Origin: an uncultured Acidobacteriota bacterium
Lineage (GTDB): Bacteria; Acidobacteriota; Blastocatellia; RBC074
DNA: 64,000 nt
Direction of reading: 5' to 3'
NCBI GenBank assembly: GCA_902825875.1
Contig: CADECP010000025.1
Location: forward strand, 42,804 to 106,803
In this document: piece by piece, positions 16,068 to 23,490 of the stretch
Position numbering within the stretch: position 1 is the first letter of the stretch
Layout of the letters: the number at the start of each line of letters is the position of its first letter
Notes under the pieces: generated by a model
What the model was told of the DNA's origin: nothing
What the model saw: only the letters and a program-made list of their open reading frames with translations
The model's database searches: none
Translations under genes and position numbers: made by a program

Positions 16068-17327
16068 ATGCGAATTCTGATTCTCCACATGCGCTTTCAT
16101 CCTGATCTGACCGGCACGGGGCCATTGGTGACGGATTTGGCGACAGACTTGGTGGCGATGGGCAATCAAGTCACCGTCGTCACGAGCATGCCGCATTACG
16201 GCGGCAAAGAGCTTGCGCCGGAATATCGCGGCAAACTGATTCATCGCAGCAATTTCAATGGCGTGGATTTGTGGCGAACGTTTGTTTACGTTCCGCCGAA
16301 CGCCAGCGGCTTTCAACGCGGTATCAATTATCTGAGCTACACGTTTATGTCGGTTGTTGGTGGGCTGATGGCCGAAAAGCCGGACGTGATTTTGTGCATC
16401 AATCCTCCGATCACGGTTGGCTTTTCGGGCTGGTTGGTCAGTCTGGCGCGACGAGTGCCGATGGTTTTCAACGTCCAGGATGTTTGGCCGGATTGTTTGG
16501 TGCTGATTGACCAGCTTCGCAATCCGCTGCTGATTCGCACGTTTCAACACCTGGAAAAATTCATTTACCGAGCTTCGGCTCGCGTCACTGTGCTTTCTGA
16601 CGGGATGAAAGACAACCTGTTGCGAAAAGGCGTGCCCGACGAAAAGATCGCGGTCATTCCGAACTGGGCAAACGTCGAAGCGATTCGCCCGGTTGAACGC
16701 CAAAACAGTTTTCGCGCGGCGCACGGCTTGAACGGAGATTTCGTGGTTATGTTCGCGGGGAACTTGGGCTTCATTGCGATGCTGGACAACGTCATCGAAA
16801 CCGCGCGACTGTTGGAACACGATGCGAACATTCAGTTTTTGATCGTTGGCGAAGGAAACGCCAAAGCCGGTTTGGTCAGCCGAGCCAGCGAACTTGGTTT
16901 GAAGAACGTTCGCTTTCTGCCCACTCAATCCAAAGAAGTGTTGCCGGAAATGCTGGGCGCGGCGGATTTGTCGTTGGTGACTTTGAACAAACAACTTGGG
17001 CAATTAAACGTTCCCAGCAAAACTTATTCGATTATGGCCAGCGCGCGACCTGTGCTGGCTTCGGTTCCGCTGGATTCGGAAATCGCTTCGTTGGTGAAAG
17101 AGGCCGATTGCGGCGAAGGCGTTCCGCCCGAAGACCCTGCGGCAATGGCCGAAGCGATTGTGCGATTGGCCGGTCAACCTGAAAGGTTGCGCCAGTTCGG
17201 AGCGAACGGCAGACGCTACGTTGAAGAGAATTTGAGCCGCCGCCGAGTGACGGCGCAATACAACGATTTGCTGTGCGAAGTTGCAGCAAGAACATGTGTC
17301 AGTAGCCCGACCGTCAGGAAGGGCTGA
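16068..17327 (+). CDS. Glycosyltransferase, WbuB-like GT4
   Basis: 419 aa. MRILILHMRFHPDLTGTGPL, then VTVVTSMPHYG, and VFNVQDVWPD (about 140-149) are characteristic of WbuB/WcaI-type transferases, which add L-fucosamine or a related deoxy sugar to an undecaprenyl-linked acceptor. The donor domain starts near VMFAGNLGFIAMLDNVIETA (about 227). The C-terminal tail CVSSPTVRKG and the TGA stop are encoded by a family A palindrome, so the native C-terminus was probably near VAART. A WbuB-like enzyme next to GMD fits a deoxyhexose in the glycan. Confidence 0.87.
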   Translation: MRILILHMRFHPDLTGTGPLVTDLATDLVAMGNQVTVVTSMPHYGGKELAPEYRGKLIHRSNFNGVDLWRTFVYVPPNASGFQRGINYLSYTFMSVVGGLMAEKPDVILCINPPITVGFSGWLVSLARRVPMVFNVQDVWPDCLVLIDQLRNPLLIRTFQHLEKFIYRASARVTVLSDGMKDNLLRKGVPDEKIAVIPNWANVEAIRPVERQNSFRAAHGLNGDFVVMFAGNLGFIAMLDNVIETARLLEHDANIQFLIVGEGNAKAGLVSRASELGLKNVRFLPTQSKEVLPEMLGAADLSLVTLNKQLGQLNVPSKTYSIMASARPVLASVPLDSEIASLVKEADCGEGVPPEDPAAMAEAIVRLAGQPERLRQFGANGRRYVEENLSRRRVTAQYNDLLCEVAARTCVSSPTVRKG

Positions 17328-17371
17328 GGTCGAGCAATGAAAGCCCTTGCTGACGCGCGGGCTACTGACAC
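17296..17371. repeat. Family A palindromic element (76 bp), copy 3
   Basis: GTGTCAGTAGCCCG ... CGGGCTACTGACAC, exactly 76 bp; the inner arms AAGGGCT and AGCCCTT also pair. Its first 32 bases are translated as the C-terminus of the WbuB-like transferase, in the same frame as copy 1 (VSSPTV). Confidence 0.95.
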
Positions 17372-17404
17372 GTGGGTAGTCTTAACTGAAAAGAACCAAT
17401 CGGA

Positions 17405-18118
17405 ATGAACCCACACTTTTACCAATCACCGGGCGACGAAGCTGTTTTGCCGGCCAGTCCAAACGGAATTGATCTTGTCTCTTTTTTCCGTTCGCGGAAT
17501 CACCGAGAGCCTGCGTTGAAGCGTCCGCTGGACGTTGCTCTTTCTTTGTTGATGTTGCTGGTTTCGCTGCCGGTTTCGTTGCTGGTAGCGATCTTCATCA
17601 AGCTGGAAGACGGCGGCCCGGTTTTTTATCGCCAGCAACGTTGGGGACGATTCGGCAAACGATTTTCGGTGCTGAAATTCCGAACGATGATTGCCGACGC
17701 TGACAAAAAATACGGCTTGAAACAGGCGACGGAAAACGATCAACGCATCACGCGCGTCGGGCGATTGCTCCGAGCGACAGGTTTGGATGAATTGCCGCAG
17801 ATCATCAACATCTTGCGCGGAGAAATGAGCTTTGTCGGCCCGCGAGCTTTGGCTGTCGGCGAAATCATCCACGACGAAACAGGCAGGCGGTTGGAGTATG
17901 AACAGGTGCGCGGCTTCATTGAACGGCTGGCGGTGCGTCCGGGTTTGACCAGCCTGGCGACGATTTTCATCGCCAAAGATTCTGTCGCTCAGCGAAAGTT
18001 TCGGTACGACTTGCTGTACATCCGCAAACAAAGTTTTCTGTTAGATGTTCGATTGATCGCGCTTTCGTTCTGGATCAGTTTCCGTGGCAAGTGGGAAACG
18101 CGCCAGAACAAGGTGTGA
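17405..18118 (+). CDS. Undecaprenyl-phosphate sugar phosphotransferase (bacterial sugar transferase family)
   Basis: 237 aa, the short form without the N-terminal membrane domains of WcaJ. One membrane helix near residues 40-62 (DVALSLLMLLVSLPVSLLVA), then the catalytic region: FRTMIADAD (about 85-93), LDELPQIINILRGEMSFVGP (about 125-144) and RPGLTSLATI (about 178-187). It moves a phospho-sugar from UDP-sugar to undecaprenyl phosphate on the inner membrane, the first step of glycan assembly. Last gene of the polysaccharide cluster. The start ATG has no strong ribosome-binding site. Confidence 0.88.
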   Translation: MNPHFYQSPGDEAVLPASPNGIDLVSFFRSRNHREPALKRPLDVALSLLMLLVSLPVSLLVAIFIKLEDGGPVFYRQQRWGRFGKRFSVLKFRTMIADADKKYGLKQATENDQRITRVGRLLRATGLDELPQIINILRGEMSFVGPRALAVGEIIHDETGRRLEYEQVRGFIERLAVRPGLTSLATIFIAKDSVAQRKFRYDLLYIRKQSFLLDVRLIALSFWISFRGKWETRQNKV

Positions 18119-18138
18119 AGAAAAAGCTGTACGGATTC

Positions 18139-18167
18139 TTGCGCGGTCATAACCCCAAACGTATATT
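18139..18167 (+). promoter_or_regulatory. Candidate sigma-70 promoter of the lasso operon
   Basis: TTGCGC (18139-18144), 17-bp spacer, TATATT (18162-18167). It lies 69 bp before the first gene of the lasso locus and just after the polysaccharide cluster ends, in the only real gap between the two. Between the AAAGGAG at 18197-18203 and the ATG at 18236 lies a hairpin CCGGC-CCCC-GCCGG (18208-18221). Confidence 0.5.
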
Positions 18168-18235
18168 GGCCGCACTACGAACTTTTCCAAAACCCCAAAG
18201 GAGAAAACCGGCCCCCGCCGGAATAGCTCATTAAC

Positions 18236-19366
18236 ATGAAAGTTGTCATTGCAGGCGCTTCGACGTCAGGGTTGTTTGCTGCTTACTTGCTGGCAAAAGC
18301 CGGAGTCGAAGTGGACGTTTACGAACGAGCCGCGGCGATTGACCCGGCAGTACGCACACTGATCGTTACAGACAAAATCAACGAAGTGCTGGGATTCGTT
18401 CCGCACGAAATCATTCTCAACGAAGTTAAACACATTGATCTGTTTTCAAAATCCAGAGCTTCACGAATGGAGCTGGATCGCCCCGATCTGATTATTGCCA
18501 GAGAAAAATTGATCCTGATGTTGGCGCGAATGGCTGAAGAAGCAGGAGTGCAAATTCGATTGAAGCGTCGTTTTCAATCGTTTGTCTCTGGGCAGAACGG
18601 AGTCGCCATTCATTACAAAGACCTGATCACAGGCGAAGACAAAAGCGAAACGGCAGATTATCTGATTGGCGCGGATGGGGTTTACAGCGCCGTAGCCAAA
18701 GCCGCTTCGTATAACGGACATTTGCAAACGGCGTTGCTGCAAGCGCGCATCAAGTTGCCGAAAGATGTCAGCCGCGAAACTTATCAAGTCTGGTTCGACC
18801 GCGAACGAACGAAGTATTTTTACTGGCTGATTCCCGAATCCGATGACATTGCCGCGGTTGGGTTGATTTCCGACGAACCCAGAGAAGGCAGCGAAAGTTT
18901 GAAATCGTTTTTGGCCGAACGCGATTGGAAGCCGTTGGAGTATCAAGCTTCGATGGTTCCGATGCACAAATACGAGTATTCGGCCAAAGTGAAGGAAATC
19001 AGTTCGCGCGTGTTTCTGGTTGGCGATTCCACCGCGCAAGTCAAAGTGACGACGGTTGGTGGCGTGGTGACAGGTTTTCGCGGTGTGCGTTCCGTCGTCG
19101 AAGCAATTCTGGAAGGGCGCAAAGTCAACGCGGAAAGTCGCGGGCTGAAACGTGAACTGGATTTGCACTGGCTGGTTCGCAAAGTGTTGGACGGATTTTC
19201 GGATGACGATTACGACCGGCTGATTGATTTCATTGATGGCCAGTTGAAACAGGTGCTTTCCACCGTGACGCGCGATGACCTGGCGATGATGTATTTGAAA
19301 CTGGTCGCTTCGCAGCCGCGATTGGTGATGATGAGCGCCAAAGGGCTGTTGCGAGGAATCGGTTGA
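18236..19366 (+). CDS. FAD-dependent oxidoreductase, geranylgeranyl-reductase/monooxygenase type
   Basis: 376 aa. The dinucleotide loop is GASTSGLFAAYLLAKAGVEV (about 6-25) followed by the acidic end of the second strand in VYERA; the DG motif is LIGADGVYSAV (about 143-153) and the second FAD motif VFLVGDSTAQVK (about 259-270). This is the group A flavoprotein layout of geranylgeranyl reductases and aromatic hydroxylases. No membrane segment or signal peptide. It precedes the lasso B1 gene with a 4-base TTGA overlap, so it is translationally coupled to the lasso operon and may oxidise the peptide (for example Met sulfoxidation or hydroxylation). That role is an inference; a lipid substrate is the alternative. 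Confidence 0.75.
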   Translation: MKVVIAGASTSGLFAAYLLAKAGVEVDVYERAAAIDPAVRTLIVTDKINEVLGFVPHEIILNEVKHIDLFSKSRASRMELDRPDLIIAREKLILMLARMAEEAGVQIRLKRRFQSFVSGQNGVAIHYKDLITGEDKSETADYLIGADGVYSAVAKAASYNGHLQTALLQARIKLPKDVSRETYQVWFDRERTKYFYWLIPESDDIAAVGLISDEPREGSESLKSFLAERDWKPLEYQASMVPMHKYEYSAKVKEISSRVFLVGDSTAQVKVTTVGGVVTGFRGVRSVVEAILEGRKVNAESRGLKRELDLHWLVRKVLDGFSDDDYDRLIDFIDGQLKQVLSTVTRDDLAMMYLKLVASQPRLVMMSAKGLLRGIG

Positions 19367-19671
19367 ACCGATTGTTGATGGAAAAAACTATGTCAATTTC
19401 GTTTGCTGCCAAAATCGTCATTCCGCCGGATACTTTGGTCAACGTCATCGGCGAAGAAGCCGTATTGCTGAACCTGAAAAGCGAGCAGTATTTCGGACTC
19501 GACCCAATGGGAACGCGAATGTGGCAGGTGTTGACGGCCAGCGATTCGATTCAGTCGGCGTTTGACGCTTTGCTCGGCGAATACGAAGTCACCGAAGAAA
19601 TCTTGCGTCAGGATTTGACTGATCTGCTGGAAAAACTGCTGGCGCACGGCCTGGTGGAGTTGCAGGGATGA
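19363..19671 (+). CDS. PqqD-like protein, lasso peptide B1 (leader recognition)
   Basis: PqqD-fold protein that would bind the precursor leader and deliver it to the B2 peptidase. The core begins at ISFAAKIVIPPDTLVNVI, with VLLNLKSEQYFGLDPMGTRM, the pattern (strands, then L...G..W) typical of RiPP recognition elements, and a C-terminal helix pair ending LLAHGLVEL. Start: TTG at 19363 overlaps the upstream TGA and has GAGGA 5 bases before it, giving 102 aa. ATGs at 19378 and 19390 (93 aa) are possible; the downstream cyclase uses the same TTGA arrangement. The stop overlaps the B2 start (ATGA). Confidence 0.82.
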   Translation: MNRLLMEKTMSISFAAKIVIPPDTLVNVIGEEAVLLNLKSEQYFGLDPMGTRMWQVLTASDSIQSAFDALLGEYEVTEEILRQDLTDLLEKLLAHGLVELQG

Positions 19672-20183
19672 ACAAACTGGCGCGATGGAAAGCGATGTCT
19701 GGCAACGAACGACGGCTGTGGCTGACTGCCTGGCTGTTGTTGCCGGTTGTTGTTTTGCTGTTGCGCTGGTTTGGGCTTCGCCGCACGCAGGCAGCTTTGC
19801 TCTCAATTCACCGCAGAGGCGCAAAGAACGCAGAGGAAGCGCAGAGATTGGTTGAAAGACCTCTGCGAAACCTCTGCGGAACTCTGCGTCTTTGCGGTGA
19901 AAGGCGATTTGCTGAAGTTGTCGCTCAGTTGATAAGTAGTGCCGCCCGTCACAGTTTGTTTGCCGCCAACTGTTTGCCGCAATCATTGGTGCTGTGGTGG
20001 ATGTTGCGCCGCGAAGGAATCGAAGCCGAACTTCGCATCGGAGTTCGCAAGGAGCGACAAACGATGGAAGCTCACGCCTGGGTGGAATTGTTCGGGCAGG
20101 TGTTGAACGATCAAGCCGATGTCGAACGACGTTTCGCGCCGTTTGAAGCCGCAATTTTGCCGCCGGAGGTTCGATTGCCTTGA
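19668..20183 (+). CDS. Lasso peptide B2 leader peptidase (transglutaminase-like) with in-frame palindrome
   Basis: 171 aa; B2 proteins are usually about 140-150. A membrane segment lies at about 17-36 (LWLTAWLLLPVVVLLLRWFG). The protease part has the catalytic Cys102 in NCLPQSL and His136 in AHAWVEL, and cuts the leader from the core. Residues about 47-78 (IHRRGAKNAEEAQRLVERPL and following) are encoded by a 96-bp palindromic repeat (19807-19902), exactly 32 codons, placed between the membrane helix and the protease domain. A related copy lies at 52861-52957. The catalytic residues are intact, so the protein may still work. Both ends overlap neighbours by 4 bases. Confidence 0.85.
   Translation: MNKLARWKAMSGNERRLWLTAWLLLPVVVLLLRWFGLRRTQAALLSIHRRGAKNAEEAQRLVERPLRNLCGTLRLCGERRFAEVVAQLISSAARHSLFAANCLPQSLVLWWMLRREGIEAELRIGVRKERQTMEAHAWVELFGQVLNDQADVERRFAPFEAAILPPEVRLP
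19807..19902. repeat. Family D palindromic element (96 bp), copy 1, inside the B2 gene
   Basis: TTCACCGCAGAGGCGCAAAG at the left pairs with CTCTGCGTCTTTGCGGTGAA at the right. The length is 96 bp, a multiple of 3, and there is no stop in the B2 frame. Copy 2 (about 97 bp) is at 52861-52957. Confidence 0.92.
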
Positions 20184-22000
20184 GCGGCATCGTCGGTCTT
20201 TGTCATTCCGACAATCGTCCGGTAGACAAAGAACTGCTGCAACGAATGACGGCTTCGCTGGCGTTTCGCGGGCCGGACGCACAGAACATTTCGGTCATTG
20301 ATAATGTCGGATTCGGTCATGCGTTATTGCAAACGACGGAAGAATCGCTCGGCGAACGCCAGCCGTGCGGTTTGGGCGAACTGTGGATCACGGCGGACGC
20401 TCGCATTGACGCGCGGACGGAATTGATCGGGCGGCTTCGCGCCAAAGGCCAGACCGTTACGAACAACGTCACCGACGCCGGGTTGATCCTGAGCGCGTAC
20501 GAGGTTTGGGGCGAACGTTGCGTTGACCATCTGCTGGGCGATTTTGCCTTTGCGATTTGGGACGGGCGAACCCGCAAACTGTTTTGTGCGCGCGACCATT
20601 TCGGCATCAAGCCGTTTTTTTATGCTCAAGTCGCCGGCCAGTTCGTGTTCAGCAACACGCTTGATTGCGTTCGATTGCATCCGGCAGTTTCGGACGAATT
20701 GAACGAACAGGCCATCGGCGATTTTTTGCTCTTTGAATCGAATCAGGATTTGCGAACGACGGCGTTCGCTGACATTCAGCGGTTGCCTCCGGCGCACACG
20801 TTGACTTGTTCGGCGGGTGAAATTCGGGTGCGTCGGTACTGGAATCTGCCCGAAGGCGATTTGATTCGCTATCGCCGCAAACAGGATTACGTGGATGAGT
20901 TTCTGGAACTGTTGCGCGCGGCTGTCGCGGATCGGTTGCGGACGAATCGCGTCAGCGTGCAGATGAGCGGCGGATTGGATTCGCCCGCTGTCGCCGCCAT
21001 TGCTCACGAATTGTTGTCGCAACGGTCAGACGGCTTTCAGATGGAAGCGCATACGGCGGTTTATGATCGGCTGTTTCCCGACGAAGAGCGGCATTACGCT
21101 GGCTTGGTCGCTGCAAAGCTGAACATCCCGATTCATTTTTTTGTGGCGGATGAATACCTGCCGTTTGCCGGAGCCAACGATTCTGGTTATCGCTTGCCGG
21201 AGCCGGAAAACAATCCGTTTTTCAAACACCATCTGGATTTTGTCCGGCAATCGGGCGAGCGGCATCGGGTCGTGCTGACCGGTTCGGATGGCGACACGTT
21301 TTTTTTTGAATTGCCGAACTGGTATTTCGGCGAATTGTTCAAACGGCGGCGATTCGGCAGGTTGCTGATCGAGTTGGCGCGGTATGGTTGGACGCAACGG
21401 GAATTTCCGCGCGTAGGGCTTCGCGCGTGGTGGCGACAGCGGCGCGGCGAAACCTGGCACCCGGAGTTTCCCGTCTGGCTGAATTCTGATTTTGTTGCGC
21501 GGTTGAATCTGCGTGACCGTTGGCAGGAACTCAACCAGGAGCAGACGCCGCATCCGACGCGCCCGCGAATTTACCGCGTGTTGAATGCGCCGATGTGGTC
21601 GCAGCATTTTGAAAATCACGACGAAGCCGTGACCAGAGAGCCGATTGAACACCGGCATCCGTTGGCGGATTTGCGGTTGTTGGAATTTACATTGTCGTTG
21701 CCGCCCGTGCCCTGCCTGGTGAAAAAAGAGTTGTTGCGCGCGAGCATGCGTGGGATATTACCGGAACCAGTCTGTGCCCGCCCCAAATCGCCTTTGACGG
21801 GCAGCCCCTTTGTCGAAACGTTGCGAAATCCCGGATCACACTGGATTGATCGCTTTGCCCCTGTGCCAATGCTGGCAAATTTTGTTGAACGAAACGCCAT
21901 CCCGCCTTGCGCGGGAGAAACTGACGATTACCGATTGTGGATGAACGCTCGACCGTTAAGCCTGAATTGTTGGCTGGCGGCGCTGGCGTCAAAGCGGTAA
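20180..22000 (+). CDS. Lasso peptide cyclase, asparagine-synthetase-like (C protein)
   Basis: 606 aa. It has the AsnB layout, but residue 2 is Ser (MSGIVGL) where glutaminases have Cys, so it cannot hydrolyse glutamine. This fits a lasso cyclase, which adenylates a side-chain carboxylate and lets the core's free N-terminus attack it. The PP-loop is SGGLDSP at about 262-268. RDHFGIKPFFYA (about 137-148) is the usual AsnB hinge motif. TTG start at 20180, overlapping the B2 stop (TTGA) with GGAGG 10 bases upstream; no alternative ATG lies near. It is followed by the two precursor genes. Confidence 0.88.
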   Translation: MSGIVGLCHSDNRPVDKELLQRMTASLAFRGPDAQNISVIDNVGFGHALLQTTEESLGERQPCGLGELWITADARIDARTELIGRLRAKGQTVTNNVTDAGLILSAYEVWGERCVDHLLGDFAFAIWDGRTRKLFCARDHFGIKPFFYAQVAGQFVFSNTLDCVRLHPAVSDELNEQAIGDFLLFESNQDLRTTAFADIQRLPPAHTLTCSAGEIRVRRYWNLPEGDLIRYRRKQDYVDEFLELLRAAVADRLRTNRVSVQMSGGLDSPAVAAIAHELLSQRSDGFQMEAHTAVYDRLFPDEERHYAGLVAAKLNIPIHFFVADEYLPFAGANDSGYRLPEPENNPFFKHHLDFVRQSGERHRVVLTGSDGDTFFFELPNWYFGELFKRRRFGRLLIELARYGWTQREFPRVGLRAWWRQRRGETWHPEFPVWLNSDFVARLNLRDRWQELNQEQTPHPTRPRIYRVLNAPMWSQHFENHDEAVTREPIEHRHPLADLRLLEFTLSLPPVPCLVKKELLRASMRGILPEPVCARPKSPLTGSPFVETLRNPGSHWIDRFAPVPMLANFVERNAIPPCAGETDDYRLWMNARPLSLNCWLAALASKR

Positions 22001-22023
22001 GTCGTCACATCAGGAGGAAATCA

Positions 22024-22194
22024 ATGTATCCAAACACTTCGGTCGGCACAGACAACTTGAATGAAGATGAACGCGACAAGAAAGCGTATCAAAGTCCCGA
22101 ATTGATGCTGTACGGCAACATCAGCGAAATCACTCAGGCCGTAGATATGATGGGAATGGCCGACGGCGGCGGCGGAATGATGAACAAGACCTGA
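22024..22194 (+). CDS. Lasso peptide precursor 1
   Basis: 56 aa, start ATG at 22024 with a strong AGGAGGAAATC before it. The leader ends YQSPELMLYGNISEITQ, which matches the lasso leader pattern YxxPxLxxxGxxxxxT exactly (Tyr22 to Thr37). Lasso leaders place Thr at position -2, so cleavage is expected after Gln38. The predicted 18-residue core is AVDMMGMADGGGGMMNKT: Ala1 would bond to Asp9 to form a 9-residue ring, followed by a glycine run and a short tail ending in Thr. Met residues at 4, 5, 7, 14 and 15 are possible oxidation sites. The cleavage site and ring are predictions from family rules. Confidence 0.88.
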   Translation: MYPNTSVGTDNLNEDERDKKAYQSPELMLYGNISEITQAVDMMGMADGGGGMMNKT

Positions 22195-22302
22195 ACCGCT
22201 ATCACAACCGTTTGACGAGCGAAGGTTCGTCAACGAATCACAACTAATTGGCTGAACGTTTCCGCGGCAATCAGTCACCAATCACACTTGGAGACTATGA
22301 CT

Positions 22303-22473
22303 ATGAACCGCGAAAACGCGACCAATACTTCGGAGAACTCTGCCGAAAACCCGACTCGGAAAATTTATCAAAACCCCAAGCTGGTGATTTACGGCAACAT
22401 CAGCGAAATCACCCGTGCAGTGGATATGAATGGAATGGCTGATGGCGGTGGGGGTGGCATGAATAAAACCTAG
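22303..22473 (+). CDS. Lasso peptide precursor 2
   Basis: 56 aa from the ATG at 22303 (GGAG 9 bases upstream), the same length as precursor 1. An ATG at 22297 and a TTG at 22288 would add 2 or 5 residues but are closer to, or overlap, the ribosome-binding site. The leader motif is YQNPKLVIYGNISEITR. The predicted core is AVDMNGMADGGGGGMNKT, again with Ala1, Asp9, a Gly run and C-terminal NKT. It differs from precursor 1 at only two core positions (5 and 14), while the N-terminal leader halves are unrelated, so the core is under strong constraint. The intergenic gap is 108 bases. Confidence 0.88.
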   Translation: MNRENATNTSENSAENPTRKIYQNPKLVIYGNISEITRAVDMNGMADGGGGGMNKT

Positions 22474-22500
22474 CCGCTTCTGCCGTCAGTCCTGGCGTAT

Positions 22501-23490
22501 ATGACAAATTTTTGTGCTGCTTACGGATTGGTTATACAGTCCGACAGCTTTCTTCCCGGAGCATTCCCGATTGATCCAACGTCAGGTGTAGATTTGCAGG
22601 TGCGTTTGCAAACAATGCCTGTCTGGCGAGAAAGCACTTTGCACACGGCGCAAATTCGTTACGTTGCTGCTGACGAAAACGATGCAGGCGAGCCGGTGAT
22701 GCAAGCCTGGGACTTGGCCGATGGTGAATACCTGCGGTTGCTGTATGCCGATTCGACTGAGTTCATTCTTGACCGAAATGGCACGGAACTTTGGGTGACG
22801 TGGCCAGAATCGCAAACGCCGGAAGACATGGCGACGTATTTGCTGGGGCCTGTGCTCGGATTGGTATTGCGGCTGCGCGGAGTGGCGTGTTTACACGCCA
22901 GCGCCGTCGTCGTGGATGGGAAGGCAATTGCATTGGTTGGAACTTCAGGCGCGGGAAAATCCACGACCGCAGCGGCCTTTGCCAAAGCCGGATACAAGGT
23001 GATGGCCGATGATATTGTGGCGCTGGACGAACAGTCGGGCGCTTTTTTTGTGCGACCGGCTTATCCGCGCATTCGATTGTGGCCGTCTTCGGTGGAAGCG
23101 TTGTTCGGAACCGAAGACGCTTTGCCGTTGCTGACGCCGACCTGGGACAAACGCTATCTGGATTTGCTGAACGACAGCCAGCGATTCCAATCGGAGCCAT
23201 TGCCGTTGGCAGCGATTTATCTGTTGGATGAACGCAGCAGCGACGCGCGCGCGCCGTTTGTCGAAACCTTGCCGGACAATCGAATGTTGATGACTTTGGT
23301 GGCCAACACCTACGCAAATTACCTGCTCGACAAACCGATGCGTGCAGCGGAGTTCACTTCGTTGGGGCGGTTATGTCGGCAAATTCCGTTTCGCAAAGTC
23401 ACGCCACACGCCGACGCGAAGTTTCTGCCGGAGCTTTGCCGCGTGATTGTCGAAGATTTTCAAACTCAGTTTTCCTTATGTACAGCGTAG
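22501..23490 (+). CDS. HPr-kinase-like protein, probable lasso peptide kinase
   Basis: 329 aa. The C-terminal half has the HprK-type P-loop GTSGAGKST (about 147-155), preceded by CLHASAVVVDGKAIAL, and the acidic motif MADDIVAL (about 168-175). The N-terminal 130 residues are the variable domain found in lasso kinases of this type. Relatives in lasso clusters phosphorylate the hydroxyl of the C-terminal residue of the precursor. Both precursors here end in Thr, their only core hydroxyl. It starts 27 bases after precursor 2 and overlaps the methyltransferase by 13 bases. Thr instead of the more usual Ser would be a variation. Confidence 0.83.
   Translation: MTNFCAAYGLVIQSDSFLPGAFPIDPTSGVDLQVRLQTMPVWRESTLHTAQIRYVAADENDAGEPVMQAWDLADGEYLRLLYADSTEFILDRNGTELWVTWPESQTPEDMATYLLGPVLGLVLRLRGVACLHASAVVVDGKAIALVGTSGAGKSTTAAAFAKAGYKVMADDIVALDEQSGAFFVRPAYPRIRLWPSSVEALFGTEDALPLLTPTWDKRYLDLLNDSQRFQSEPLPLAAIYLLDERSSDARAPFVETLPDNRMLMTLVANTYANYLLDKPMRAAEFTSLGRLCRQIPFRKVTPHADAKFLPELCRVIVEDFQTQFSLCTA

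Noticed and set aside
23373-23477. Longer N-terminus for the PRMT-like methyltransferase
   Set aside because: It would overlap the kinase gene by 118 bases and is not conserved; MYSVASYGSMMADQ at 23478 is the natural start.
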